Below are positions 34,434-43,526 of a stretch of 64,000 nt of DNA, piece by piece. The notes beneath the pieces were generated by a model. The model made no database searches. It had not been told where the DNA came from and saw nothing but the letters and a program-made list of their open reading frames with translations. Origin of the DNA: Emticicia sp051209875 (lineage in GTDB: Bacteria; Bacteroidota; Bacteroidia; Cytophagales; Spirosomataceae). The stretch is from contig NZ_JBNTQY010000001.1 of NCBI RefSeq assembly GCF_051209875.1, forward strand, positions 930,001-994,000. Direction: 5' to 3'. The position numbers and the translations under genes were made by a program. Numbering within the stretch: position 1 is the first letter of the stretch; each line of letters opens with the position of its first letter.

Positions 34434-35711
34434 TCAAATTATAATAGTCAGCCTACACCCATTACCAATACTTGACACAACAGACAAACGTCCTTTTAAA
34501 TTGGCCACACGCCTTCGAATGCTATATAAGCCATGCCCATCTACTTTTTTATTTGTATCAAATCCAATACCATTATCACGAATAGTTAAGGAGATGTTGT
34601 TGTTTTTAAGTGAAATATCTATTATTACCATTGATGCTTTTGAATGTCGAACGATATTCACCAAAATTTCTTTATATATCAAGAAAAAATGTTTTTTGAT
34701 GCTATCATTTATTTGTTCCCAATCTTTCTCATTATTGATATTGATCGTATATTTCACATCCATTGGCTCAAATAAAATAGCAGGCATTTCATTAATAAAA
34801 ATTGGTTTGTTTTCATTTATATCTTCTGCTTCATTATTAGTAATAATATTTTCTATTTTATAGGGTATTGTGTCAAGGGCTTTTTTCATATCATTTACAT
34901 ATTTTATGGCTTTTTTTGGCTCTTTGTCAAGCCATTGCAATGCTAATTGGTTGAGTGAATTAATTACACTTAATTGAGAGCCAATATCGTCATGAAGGTT
35001 ACTATTGATATCTTCTTTAATTTGTTTAAGCCTAAGATGATACAAGAAGTTTTCTTGCATTTGCTGAAAAAATAAACTTTCCAATTCTTCCTTTTCAGTA
35101 GTAAATGAATATAGTTTTCCAATTAAACCATTGATCAAGAAAAAGATTTGAAAGATAGTGATGGTTTTAAAAATAATAATATCCCATTCTTTAGTATCCA
35201 ATGTCATTATATAATGGTTGTAGATATTGATAAGTATATAAAAACATAATGCCAAAATACAAAATAGCAGACTCATCCATAAGGACTTGTATTTTTCGGT
35301 GGTTTTTGTCAATTGAATAAAATAAATAATTAGCCCTGACATAATTAGGTATCGAGCTATAAGACCGAATATAGGTATAAAGGAAGTTTGATAATTCAGT
35401 AAGTAAAAAATTGATCCACAGCCAGCTATGAATTGAGCTAAAAGTAAAGAAAGGTGATTGATTTTCAGAAATGTGTGGTGTTGGATATAGAAAACAACAG
35501 AATTGATGTAGGCAAGGTAAGCAAAAAAGGAAAGTATTTCGACTAAAGATTGTTTGCTACTAAAAGCGAAGTAGGCCAGAAAAAGACTTCCCGTATGTAC
35601 AAAAATAGATAAATATAATTTGTACTGATAAACAATATAACTAACAAAGCAATAAAGCAACATCATCAAAAAAATGCCTGCCTGTAAAAGATGAAAGAAT
35701 GTATTATTCAT
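34434..35711 (-). CDS. Sensor histidine kinase, HisKA_3/LuxR-associated type
   Basis: 425 residues from ATG 35711, chosen over a non-ATG start further up because it directly precedes the first membrane helix. About six transmembrane helices span residues 8-200. The DHp helix carries H240 in NLHDDIGSQLSVI. HATPase_c is intact: N352 in EILVNIVRHSKAS, G1 box RDNGIGFD (378-385) and GHGLYSIRRRV (392-402). This is the NarX/DesK-like arrangement that pairs with NarL-type regulators, one of which (37374) is divergent and nearby. The ATG overlaps the stop of the upstream gene by 8 bp, so translation is coupled. The signal is unknown. Confidence 0.9.
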   Translation of the reverse strand: MNNTFFHLLQAGIFLMMLLYCFVSYIVYQYKLYLSIFVHTGSLFLAYFAFSSKQSLVEILSFFAYLAYINSVVFYIQHHTFLKINHLSLLLAQFIAGCGSIFYLLNYQTSFIPIFGLIARYLIMSGLIIYFIQLTKTTEKYKSLWMSLLFCILALCFYILINIYNHYIMTLDTKEWDIIIFKTITIFQIFFLINGLIGKLYSFTTEKEELESLFFQQMQENFLYHLRLKQIKEDINSNLHDDIGSQLSVINSLNQLALQWLDKEPKKAIKYVNDMKKALDTIPYKIENIITNNEAEDINENKPIFINEMPAILFEPMDVKYTININNEKDWEQINDSIKKHFFLIYKEILVNIVRHSKASMVIIDISLKNNNISLTIRDNGIGFDTNKKVDGHGLYSIRRRVANLKGRLSVVSSIGNGCRLTIII

Positions 35712-37092
35712 GTGTGGTTTTTTTTTGAATTGATATAAAATCAAGTCGAACAGTAGAGCTTGAACTATCTTCTATTGAATAGTTCATCTTTCCTTGCCAA
35801 TAAAGTAATTGGGTGGACAGTAAATTTAACTCATAGATCATTTTATTTTTTGAGGCCACTTTACTTCCGTCATCTTGGATAATGACAAATATATTACCAT
35901 CGTTGTGCATAGCGAAGTTGGCTATTATGTGGAGAAATTCTTTATATTTGATAAACACATCAAGTATTTTTTCATAGAATGTTAGTATTTGTTTTTCAAA
36001 ATCATTTCCAATCGTTTGCCATAAGGCTGATTGATTGACATATAAGTCGAAAGAAACATTTTTTTCTGATAAGCGATATTTAGATATTTCATAAGCCTTG
36101 CTTTCAATTGATAGATTGAATTTTAAGCTATTTAGCTCATTAAATTCTCTAACAATATTTCTAATGGTTTGGATAGATTGTGAAGTTTGGGTATTGAATA
36201 GAAGCAAGTTTTCTTTAGCTCTTGCATTGTTGTTGGATTTTAATAATTGTAGGGTTTCTTCAGCAAGTGTCGATGATTGCCTCAAGTGTTGATTAAAAGT
36301 AGTATTTATCTTAATCAATATTTCTTGTTTGACATTGATGAAAATCTTATCATCATTGCCTTTTTCTTCAATACTAAGCAATATTTTTCTTTTCAAGTCT
36401 ATATTAGACAATTCTGATTGTTTATGAGATTCAGAAATGCCGATAAACATAAAAATAGACTCCAGCACCGTACCCAATTCTCCATAAGTATCTGGAAAAG
36501 TAAAGGCATTTTTATTATCAAAAGTTATTAAGGAAGGGAAGCTATTGGGAAATGTTTGAAAAATACATTTCAATATCCAAGCTACTGTAATGATAGCAGA
36601 ACCTATCAAATAGTACTTCATGAATAAAAATTTTAACTGATAAAGGTGATAATAAATCAGGCTGAATATGATAGCAGACGCAAAAATAGTTATACTATAA
36701 ATCCATGCTATTAAGTATGTGTAATTACTAAGCTTTAGGAAAATATTTATAAAAATGGTTGCTGTTAATATTAAAATAATTAGAATCATCTTATTAAAAA
36801 TATGCCGCTCTTGGATATGTACATCAAACATTTTCAACAGGAATGAACAATATAAAATAACGTTAAAGCATGTTATTTCTGGGGTAAACGTGTTTATCGA
36901 AGTATCAAAAATCCCTATTTTATGATATTGGTCTACTATATAGAACTCTAATAAGCCCGAAATTAATGCAGTGCAATAAAGTAAAAAAGCAATATTCTTA
37001 TTTTTGAAGTAACTCAAAAGTGAATACAATATCATTGTTATGACCATGCCATCAGCAATATTTCTGAATATGTCATAATGTAGCGGATTCAT
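35704..37092 (-). CDS. Degenerate membrane sensor kinase paralogue (pseudokinase)
   Basis: 462 residues. Eight or so hydrophobic segments fill residues 15-220, arranged like the sensor part of the kinase downstream. A long helical region follows (about 230-330), then a segment aligning with HATPase_c (IIANFAMHNDGNIFVII, then QDDGSKVASK at 406-415) in which the N box lacks its Asn-x-x-Lys/Arg-His pattern and the DNGxG box reads DDGSKVA, with no GxGL box. No clear H-D/E-x DHp motif is seen. I infer a pseudokinase that may modulate its neighbour. It is translated just before the active kinase and overlaps it by 8 bp. An alternative is a wholly different sensor protein. Confidence 0.65.
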   Translation of the reverse strand: MNPLHYDIFRNIADGMVITMILYSLLSYFKNKNIAFLLYCTALISGLLEFYIVDQYHKIGIFDTSINTFTPEITCFNVILYCSFLLKMFDVHIQERHIFNKMILIILILTATIFINIFLKLSNYTYLIAWIYSITIFASAIIFSLIYYHLYQLKFLFMKYYLIGSAIITVAWILKCIFQTFPNSFPSLITFDNKNAFTFPDTYGELGTVLESIFMFIGISESHKQSELSNIDLKRKILLSIEEKGNDDKIFINVKQEILIKINTTFNQHLRQSSTLAEETLQLLKSNNNARAKENLLLFNTQTSQSIQTIRNIVREFNELNSLKFNLSIESKAYEISKYRLSEKNVSFDLYVNQSALWQTIGNDFEKQILTFYEKILDVFIKYKEFLHIIANFAMHNDGNIFVIIQDDGSKVASKNKMIYELNLLSTQLLYWQGKMNYSIEDSSSSTVRLDFISIQKKTTHE

Positions 37093-37373
37093 TGTAAAAA
37101 AGATAAATTTGTTGCAAAGAGAAATTTAAATAGGTAACAGAGACGGAAAAGGTAAATATGCGTCTAAAATAAATCGTTTAATACAACTTGTTTCTTCGTG
37201 TATCTTACTTACATAAAAAATAGTTGAAGAAGCCAATGGGAAATTTGATAACGGTATAAAGATCATTGCCGTCATTTATTTTGACTTCTTTGATAACTAA
37301 TATGACAATCGCTTTAATAGTTTTTTGAAATAGATTTATAATTTAAAAATACAAAATCCAAACTTTTGAGAAA

Positions 37374-38006
37374 ATGACTATAAATATTATCCTAATTGAT
37401 GACCATTTGATTTTAGGTCAAGGAATCGCACAACTGTTGGCAAGCCAACCCCAATTTAATTTTTCAGGCTTTTTTCCGAATACCGAAGATGTTAAGCCAG
37501 TTTTACAAAACTCATCCATTGATGTTATTTTGCTTGATATATCAGTTCCTCCTGATAATGGTATTGTATTCTGTAAATGGGTTAAAAACAATCATCCTGC
37601 TATAAAAACTTTATTTTTTTCAATGCACTTTGATGCTCTCATTATCAATAGAGCCATGAAAGCAGGTGGCAATGGCTATATTACAAAAGATGTTGATAGT
37701 CAAGTATTATATGATGCTATCAATGCGGTGGTAAATGGACAAATATATTATTCAAAAAATGTTGAAAACTTATTACTCAATAAAATACCACAAACCATCA
37801 GCATAAAAGACCTTCCAATTTTATCTCCAAGAGAAAAAGAGGTGCTTAGTTGCATTGTTGAAGGCTATACAAGTCATGAAATAGCTGAAAAACTGTTTAT
37901 TTCTACCAAAACAGTAGATTTTCATCGGAGTAACCTTCTCGTTAAATTCGATTGTAAGAATGTTGCTGAACTAACACGTGAAGCTGTTTTACACGGATTA
38001 GTTTGA
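37374..38006 (+). CDS. NarL/FixJ-family response regulator
   Basis: 210 residues. The receiver domain (about 1-120) has the acidic pair DD at 9-10, phosphorylation site D55 in VILLDISVP and K106-region GYITKD. The LuxR-type HTH follows: LSPREKEVLSCIVEGYTSHE, then IAEKLFISTKTVDFHRSNLL. It is divergent from the kinase pair (37092), which matches it by family type. The target genes are not known; autoregulation of the divergent operon from the 281-bp intergenic region is plausible. Confidence 0.93.
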   Translation: MTINIILIDDHLILGQGIAQLLASQPQFNFSGFFPNTEDVKPVLQNSSIDVILLDISVPPDNGIVFCKWVKNNHPAIKTLFFSMHFDALIINRAMKAGGNGYITKDVDSQVLYDAINAVVNGQIYYSKNVENLLLNKIPQTISIKDLPILSPREKEVLSCIVEGYTSHEIAEKLFISTKTVDFHRSNLLVKFDCKNVAELTREAVLHGLV

Positions 38007-38469
38007 AAACTTCCGCCTAGTAAAAATACTAATATTATAGCCTACTGGTATTTAACATTAACAAGGCAATCCAAGAAAACTTTACCTTTACTACATAATA
38101 CTTATCAATTAAACTTACAAGCAGCGGCAATAGTAAATAGTAATGAAAGGCACAGATATGTTCTTATCAATTCTTTAATTTAAGTTTCAATTTTGGATTA
38201 AAGACATAGAATGTAATTGTATTTTTTGCTCTTTAATCAATTTGAGTTTATATAATCACTAAAATATTCTAAGTTACTTTTAATATTTTTTTCAAATATA
38301 TAATCATCATCAGCGTAGGTTTTGTGTGAATATAGGTTTTTTACTTAATGTTGAATTCTATTGCGAAACGATCAAATTTTTGAGGGTTTCTAATTTCAAA
38401 TATAATTAATATTCTGAAATTATGTTAAAAAATAACTGATATTTTATCACTCCATGAAACTAATATATT
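38007..38469. other. AT-rich intergenic region, no gene seen
   Basis: 463 bp between the regulator gene and the InsA-like gene. No open frame, strong hairpin or clear promoter box; several long A/T runs only. Confidence 0.4.
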
Positions 38470-38748
38470 ATGAGACAGTTAAATCTAAAATGCGGAAATT
38501 GCGAAAGCAATCGTGTCGTATTGAATGGGCGAAACAGCAGTGGCTCCCAAACTTACAGATGCAAAAATTGTGGTTGTTGTAGAGTATTGAATAGTGTAAA
38601 GAAAAAGAAAGATATCGACATCGAAGCACTATTAAAAGTTTATCAAGAGAATAAAAGTTTACGTTTGACGGGGATTTTTTTTGGAATTAGCCATGTTACA
38701 GTTTTCAATAAACTTAAAAAAATAAGTCATTCAAGTCTTTCAACATAA
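38470..38748 (+). CDS. Orphan IS1 InsA-like zinc-ribbon/HTH protein
   Basis: 92 residues, the size of IS1 InsA (91). The N-terminal zinc ribbon has CGNC (9-12 region) and RCKNCGCC, with the IS1-like linker VVLNGRNSSGSQTYRC. The C-terminal half (about 50-88) is a helix-turn-helix reading LLKVYQENKSLRLTGIFFGI then SHVTVFNKLKK, as in InsA where it follows the pattern of resolvase-like HTHs. There is no InsB frame downstream and no IS1 terminal inverted repeats were found, so it is either a remnant or a co-opted DNA-binding protein (InsA alone is a repressor in IS1). The frame is intact. It may share a transcript with the gene 83 bp downstream. Confidence 0.75.
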   Translation: MRQLNLKCGNCESNRVVLNGRNSSGSQTYRCKNCGCCRVLNSVKKKKDIDIEALLKVYQENKSLRLTGIFFGISHVTVFNKLKKISHSSLST

Positions 38749-38831
38749 AATAGCGTGACTAATTTTTATTAAAAACAATTGGCATTCTTCCGGAAGTATT
38801 ATTCTTAATCATTAATTATAATTTTTGTCAT

Positions 38832-39215
38832 ATGAAAAAAATAAATATTAAAAAGAGAAATACCAATTGGAGTGATTTAGACGACATTCTTCGGCTTCTA
38901 AAGGGCAGTAGCTCAACTACCGATGATGAAATTGTGATAAGCAGAATTAAGCAGATTTTGTTTAACCCAAGATATGCAAGTTTTACTTATGAATATGATA
39001 GCTCTGTCATTGGTTTTTCTTTTTTAGAAAAGTATTTCTATATAGACATTTCATCAACATTTGTGAGGGTAATCATGTTTTTGATGAAAGAAGATTTAAT
39101 GAAAGAAGAAATAGAAAGAAAAATGATAGAAGATGCTAAATCTTTGGTGGTTGATTATAAAATGGATGGTCTTTATAATACACATAATTTAACTACTCAT
39201 AAATTTATTGTGTAG
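38832..39215 (+). CDS. Hypothetical protein, possibly degenerate GNAT-like
   Basis: 127 residues. The beginning WSDLDDILRLLKGSSSTTDD and ILFNPRYASFTYEYDSSVIG look like the first two helices and beta strands of a GNAT acetyltransferase (FVAEYDGKIVGF type), but the acetyl-CoA loop (Q/R-x-x-G-x-G/A) is absent: VRVIMFLMKEDLMKEEIERK stands in its place. If homologous, it has probably lost catalysis. Equally it may be an unrelated small protein. Lys-rich start and AT-rich codons. It follows the InsA-like gene on the same strand. Confidence 0.5.
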   Translation: MKKINIKKRNTNWSDLDDILRLLKGSSSTTDDEIVISRIKQILFNPRYASFTYEYDSSVIGFSFLEKYFYIDISSTFVRVIMFLMKEDLMKEEIERKMIEDAKSLVVDYKMDGLYNTHNLTTHKFIV

Positions 39216-39242
39216 AAGTTTGGTAGTCAAATCATAGGTTTT

Positions 39243-40043
39243 TCAAAATGACTGTTGGTGATGCTGAATGCTCTCAGTCATTACTTCATAGATTTCGACC
39301 AAATTTTCATCTTCCTTGAGATAATCTAAATGCCGATTAATGATTGTTTGGTCATTTCTGATAGCAGGTCCAGTTTGTACATCAGCAGGATTTTCGACTG
39401 CTAATGCTTTCTTGAAAGTTTCACGGATAATAGGTTTTAATAAATCAAATTCTAAATCTTCACTATCAGTGATTTCTTTTGCCAAGGCTAATAGATGGTT
39501 AGTAAAATTACAGGCAAATACAGCCGCTACATGCAAAACTTTTCGCTCGTCTGAACTGATTAAATAGACGGTATTGCTCAATTCTTGTGCAATATCAACG
39601 AGTTTTTGTTCGGTTTCTTCGTCGCTGGCTTCAATACAGAATGGGACAGTTTTTAAGTCCAATTTTTTACCAATACTAAAAGTCATTAAAGGGTAAAAAA
39701 CCCCACATTTTACAGGTAAATCGTGGTGAACTAGCATCAGTTTTTGTAAATCTTCTAATGATTTACTGCCCGAAGTATGAGCTAAAATGGCATTTTCAGG
39801 CAAGATTATTTGTTGACAAACTTCGCTCATCGCATCGTCAGAAACAGCTAATATAAATAATTCGGCATCACTCTCCGAAAAGTCAAGATCAGTTTTGACA
39901 GTTGCTTGGTAGAGCATTGATGCTAAATTGGATGCTTTAGATTTTTGCCGACTAAAAACTTCATAGATTTGATGGTGATGATTTTCAAGTGCAAGACCTA
40001 AGTGCCAGCCAATATTCCCTGACCCAATGATAGAAATTTTCAT
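39243..40043 (-). CDS. Rossmann-like DUF2520 oxidoreductase-type protein
   Basis: 266 residues. The NAD(P)-binding motif GSGNIGWHLG is at 7-16, followed by a F420-dependent NADP-reductase-like Rossmann domain (about 1-120, with AELFILAVSDDAM and ILAHTSGSKSLE), then the all-helical DUF2520 domain (about 130-260, VFACNFTNHLLALAKEI). Bacteroidota carry this gene widely; a role in reduction of a small metabolite is presumed from the fold but not established. A TATATTTG box lies directly before the ATG at 40043 (40045-40052, minus), close enough that the real transcript would be leaderless or the box fortuitous. Confidence 0.85.
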   Translation of the reverse strand: MKISIIGSGNIGWHLGLALENHHHQIYEVFSRQKSKASNLASMLYQATVKTDLDFSESDAELFILAVSDDAMSEVCQQIILPENAILAHTSGSKSLEDLQKLMLVHHDLPVKCGVFYPLMTFSIGKKLDLKTVPFCIEASDEETEQKLVDIAQELSNTVYLISSDERKVLHVAAVFACNFTNHLLALAKEITDSEDLEFDLLKPIIRETFKKALAVENPADVQTGPAIRNDQTIINRHLDYLKEDENLVEIYEVMTESIQHHQQSF

Positions 40044-40470
40044 ACAAATATAATGTTTGTCAAGTATAAGCAGATTCTATCAAATATTTAGTATTTTAAA
40101 AAAAATACTGTAATTTTTTCTTTAGTTTATAGAATATTTTCTTTAGTATTGCCGTCTCAAAAGAGAAAAACCTGTCTTTCCTTTCATTCTTAAAGGGTTA
40201 TTAAACTTAGTCTTAATTACATTTTTTTTTGTAATTAATTTTGAGTTAAGTAAAACTCTCAAAACCTCCACGTCATTTTGTTACTTGTTTTGCACCGAAG
40301 CGTCTGAATAAAGACTAATGGAATGATTATGAGTAAAAGTGTCGTATTAGCACGCTCTGTGGAGCCAGACAGCTGGAAATTGACATAAAATAGCATACAA
40401 TCACAACAACCATACAAATTGATATAAAAATAAAACAGGAAAAAAATTAGTTACTTAAACTCCAAAACAA
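40044..40470. other. Long leader/promoter region of the repeat-protein gene
   Basis: 427 bp. A T-rich stretch (about 40100-40235) is followed by a more mixed segment 40262-40390 (CCTCCACGTCATTTTG, GCACCGAAGCGTCTGAATAA, GCACGCTCTGTGGAGCC) unlike ordinary AT-rich spacer, which could be part of a structured 5' untranslated region. No known riboswitch fold was recognised. Confidence 0.35.
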
Positions 40471-42654
40471 ATGATGAAGAATTCCCTTTTAACGCTGTCA
40501 GCGGTTATGTTGGCTTCTGGGCTTGCGATGGCTCAAAGTGACTTGCCACCAAACGCTGTACCGGGTAAATGTTATGCAAAATGTTTGAAACCAGCACAAT
40601 TTACAACCCGCACAGAGCAGTATGTATCAAAAGAAGGTAGTAAAATACTTACAGCCACAGCACCAGAGTTAGCTACTGTAACAGAGCAGGTGATAATCAA
40701 AGAAGGTAGTAAGGCTCTGCAATCATCAGCAACTGCTTACAAAGCTGTTACAGAGCGAGTATTAGTTAAAGAACAAGGTAAGAGAACAGAAGTGATTCCA
40801 GGTTCGGGTTCTTATAAAGCAGTTTCGGAGCAAATAGAAACCCGCCCCGCTTATAAACGTTACGAAATTGATGGTTGTAATACAGACACTAAAGGGGGAA
40901 CGTCTAAGAATAATGCGAACGAGCCATGTTTCAAGGCAATAAAGGAGCAGGTTTTGGTTCGTGAAGGTTATAAAAAATTAGAAGTGATTCCAGCTCAGTT
41001 TAAAACTGAGGCCGAAAGAGTAATTATCAAAGAGCCTTCTAAACGTTATGAAGTCATTCCAGCAGTTTATAAATCTGTGTCAGAGCAGTATATGGTAAAA
41101 CCTGCTTATAATAATTTAATTGTAGATAATACTGTGGAGTTCAAAGCCGTCCAAGAAAAAGTCGAAGTACGCCCAGCCTACAAGCGTTATGAGATAGTTC
41201 CTGCACAGTTCAAAACAGTTACAGAACAAGTATTGATTCGTGAAGCTGCCTCAGCGATTGCAGGTGGACAAAAGCCAAAATATAAAACAGTAACCGAACA
41301 ATATATAGTAAAAGAAGCATCAAAGCGTTTTGAAATTGTACCTGCTGTGTACAAATCAGTTACCGAAACTATTGTCATAAAAGAGCCAATTAAAACATTA
41401 ATTGTGACACCACCAGTTTATGAAACAATAACTGAAAAAGTGAAAATTCGTGAATCTTATACAAAATATGAGAAGCGTAAGCTTGATCCTTCATGTTTAA
41501 GTGCAAACCCAGATGATTGTTTACAATTATGTTTGGTAGAGATTCCTGCTGAATACAAAACCGTAACAAAACAAGTATTGAAATCGCCTGCTGGAGTAAG
41601 AGAGGTAATTACACCTGCTCAAACAGCTAACATTACCAAACAGGTGGTTGCTCAAGCTGCCTCAGTGCGAGAAGTTGTGGTTGAAGCACAATTTGCAACA
41701 ATCACTAAGTTGGTTTTAGATGGTGTAGAGCCATCAGGTGTAAACTTGACAGCCGTACAAGCTTTTAAAGGTGGTTCGGCTTCGGCAGAATATGCCACTA
41801 TTACAAAAACTGTGATTGCTTCGCCTGCTCAATATAAAGAAATTGAAGTACCTGCTCAATATGAAACCATCACTAAGCAGGTACTTGCTCGTGGGCCTCA
41901 AGTAAAAGAAGTACCCGTTGCCGCTCAATTCGAAACCATCACAAAACAAGTAGTCGCACAAGCAGCTCAAGTAAAAGAAATTGATGTGCCAGCAGTATTT
42001 GCTACTCGTTCAAAACAAGTATTGGTAGCTCCTGCTACAACTCGTGAGATTGATGTGCCAGCAGTATTTGCTTCTCGAACAAAATACTCCTGTGCTGAAA
42101 CCTCAGCTATTACAGGTAATGGTATTGTTGCTGGTAATGGTGGCTGTGGCCCACAAGTACGTGAGATTGATGTTCCTGCTGAATACCGTACAGTTACTAA
42201 ACATTTAGTAGCAGGCCAACCTCAAATACGCGAGATTGATGTGCCAGCCGAATATAAAACCATCACTAAGCAAGTTGTTGCTTCTGCAGGTGGAACAACT
42301 GAGACGCTCATTCCTGCGGAATTCCGTTCTGTCACAAAGACGGTTGTGAAAAAACCAGCATCTACTTCTGAAAAAGAAATCCCAACGGAATATGGTACTT
42401 ATACAACTACATCTATGACAAGCAGTGGTACTTATGCTGACTGGGTTGAAATTTTATGTGGGAATAAAATTACTTCGGCTACGGTACGAGCGATTCAAAA
42501 GTCTCTCAGAGCTAAAGGATATGATCCTGGCCCAGATGATAATGTACTTGGCCCACGTACCAATGCTGCGATTATTAAGTTCCAAAAAGATAATAATTTA
42601 CCACAAGGAAACTTGAACCTTGAAACTTTAAAATCTCTTGGAGTAGAATATTAA
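40471..42654 (+). CDS. Repeat-fibre protein with C-terminal peptidoglycan-binding domain
   Basis: 727 residues. Signal peptide MMKNSLLTLSAVMLASGLAM through AQ (about 22). Residues 40-655 consist of some two dozen imperfect repeats of about 22-24 residues of the form PAxYxTxTxQVLxxxAxxxEI (for example PAQYETITKQVLARG, PAEYKTITKQVVASAG). Cysteine-bracketed loops interrupt them: CYAKC near 34-38, CNTDTKGGTSKNNANEPC, CLSANPDDC and CAETSAITGNGIVAGNGGC. The last 65 residues are a PG_binding_1 domain (TVRAIQKSLRAKGYDPGPDD, GPRTNAAIIKFQKDNNLPQG). I infer an elongated periplasmic or surface fibre attached to the cell wall. Function unknown. Starts at ATG 40471 or 40474. A terminator follows. Confidence 0.85.
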   Translation: MMKNSLLTLSAVMLASGLAMAQSDLPPNAVPGKCYAKCLKPAQFTTRTEQYVSKEGSKILTATAPELATVTEQVIIKEGSKALQSSATAYKAVTERVLVKEQGKRTEVIPGSGSYKAVSEQIETRPAYKRYEIDGCNTDTKGGTSKNNANEPCFKAIKEQVLVREGYKKLEVIPAQFKTEAERVIIKEPSKRYEVIPAVYKSVSEQYMVKPAYNNLIVDNTVEFKAVQEKVEVRPAYKRYEIVPAQFKTVTEQVLIREAASAIAGGQKPKYKTVTEQYIVKEASKRFEIVPAVYKSVTETIVIKEPIKTLIVTPPVYETITEKVKIRESYTKYEKRKLDPSCLSANPDDCLQLCLVEIPAEYKTVTKQVLKSPAGVREVITPAQTANITKQVVAQAASVREVVVEAQFATITKLVLDGVEPSGVNLTAVQAFKGGSASAEYATITKTVIASPAQYKEIEVPAQYETITKQVLARGPQVKEVPVAAQFETITKQVVAQAAQVKEIDVPAVFATRSKQVLVAPATTREIDVPAVFASRTKYSCAETSAITGNGIVAGNGGCGPQVREIDVPAEYRTVTKHLVAGQPQIREIDVPAEYKTITKQVVASAGGTTETLIPAEFRSVTKTVVKKPASTSEKEIPTEYGTYTTTSMTSSGTYADWVEILCGNKITSATVRAIQKSLRAKGYDPGPDDNVLGPRTNAAIIKFQKDNNLPQGNLNLETLKSLGVEY

Positions 42655-42678
42655 TTTATCAAAAAAACAATTTTGAAG

Positions 42679-42712
42679 AGGCTACCTTCCATAAGAAGGT
42701 AGCCTTGTTTTT
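42679..42712 (+). terminator. Terminator of the repeat-protein gene
   Basis: Stem AGGCTACCTTC with GAAGGTAGCCT, loop CATAA, followed by TGTTTTTTT. Confidence 0.85.
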
Positions 42713-42834
42713 TTACAAAAGATAAAGAAAACAAAAATATGGCTTAGTATTTGCTCTAAATAGTAATGTTATCGCCTTTAAGTAAGATTTGAGCTAAGGG
42801 TTAATTTATACTATTCTACAACTATAAAAATACG

Positions 42835-43317
42835 ATGGCTATGAAAATGAGAGTAACATTGTTATTAGGAATCACCATTATCATACTGGCATCTTATACC
42901 AATGGTAATGATGCTACAAAAAATCAGGTGAATTTCTATAAAGGTAGTTACGATGACTTTTTACGGGAAGCAAAAAAACAAAAGAAACCGATTGTGCTGG
43001 ATTTTTGGGCAAGCTGGTGTGGCCCATGCAAAAAAATGGATAATGAAACATTTTCCAATACAAATTTTGCATCTTATATGAATGCCAATTTTATGGTTTT
43101 TAAAGTTGATATCGACTCTTTCGACGGAATGGCAATTGCCGACCGATTTGCTATAGATGCGTATCCAACTTTAGTACTTTTAGATGCGAAAAGTAAATAC
43201 ATTGGCCGTTTTAGAGGTTTTTTTCCTCCAGATTATTTGAAAAATGAATTGGAGAAAAGTAAATATCTTAAGGGAAAACGATTTATTATTCCTAAAAATA
43301 CTACTGCTTCTTTGTAG
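42835..43317 (+). CDS. Thioredoxin-fold protein, exported
   Basis: 160 residues. A hydrophobic start (about 5-22) suggests export to the periplasm. The active site is WASWCGPCKK (C62, C65) in a thioredoxin fold of about 110 residues: PIVLDFWASW, MVFKVDIDSFDGMAIADRF and the cis-Pro loop AYPTLVLLD. Such proteins reduce disulphides of exported proteins or act in cytochrome maturation; the partner is unknown. MAMKMRV offers three ATGs, so the start may be 42835 to 42847. Lies between two terminators, so transcribed alone. The preceding gene encodes a Cys-bearing exported protein, a plausible client but unproven. Confidence 0.9.
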   Translation: MAMKMRVTLLLGITIIILASYTNGNDATKNQVNFYKGSYDDFLREAKKQKKPIVLDFWASWCGPCKKMDNETFSNTNFASYMNANFMVFKVDIDSFDGMAIADRFAIDAYPTLVLLDAKSKYIGRFRGFFPPDYLKNELEKSKYLKGKRFIIPKNTTASL

Positions 43318-43337
43318 AATAGCAAAACAAATTTTTT

Positions 43338-43369
43338 AAAGCCATCTATTGTAAATAGATGGCTTTTTG
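43338..43369 (+). terminator. Terminator of the thioredoxin-like gene
   Basis: AAAGCCATCTATT and AATAGATGGCTTT form a stem with a GTA loop (43338-43366), followed by TTGTTT. Confidence 0.8.
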
Positions 43370-43514
43370 TTTGTATAAAAAAGCCAAGAAAAGTTAGTTT
43401 AAAATGCTAATACTTCTGTTAATTTTTTTCGAAATAAATATTCCTCTTGGCCTAATTAAAACCAAATTTGATAAATTTCCGTAACTAAATATAGTAAAGC
43501 AATAGGCTGAGTTA

Positions 43515-43522
43515 TATCTTTG
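43515..43522 (+). promoter_or_regulatory. -7 promoter box TATCTTTG of hemE, leaderless arrangement
   Basis: TATCTTTG ends 4 bases before ATG 43527, the same box and spacing as the helicase gene at 1871. No TTG -33 box at the standard distance. Confidence 0.5.
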
Positions 43523-43526
43523 TAGT

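Noticed and set aside
34405..34863. 152-codon plus-strand frame opposite the sensor kinase
   Set aside because: It is antisense to the conserved HATPase domain of the kinase and has no start context or family motif.
40471..42654. The repeat-rich DNA read as a CRISPR or tandem satellite
   Set aside because: The repeats are imperfect at DNA level, keep one long open frame, and lack unique spacers between identical units.
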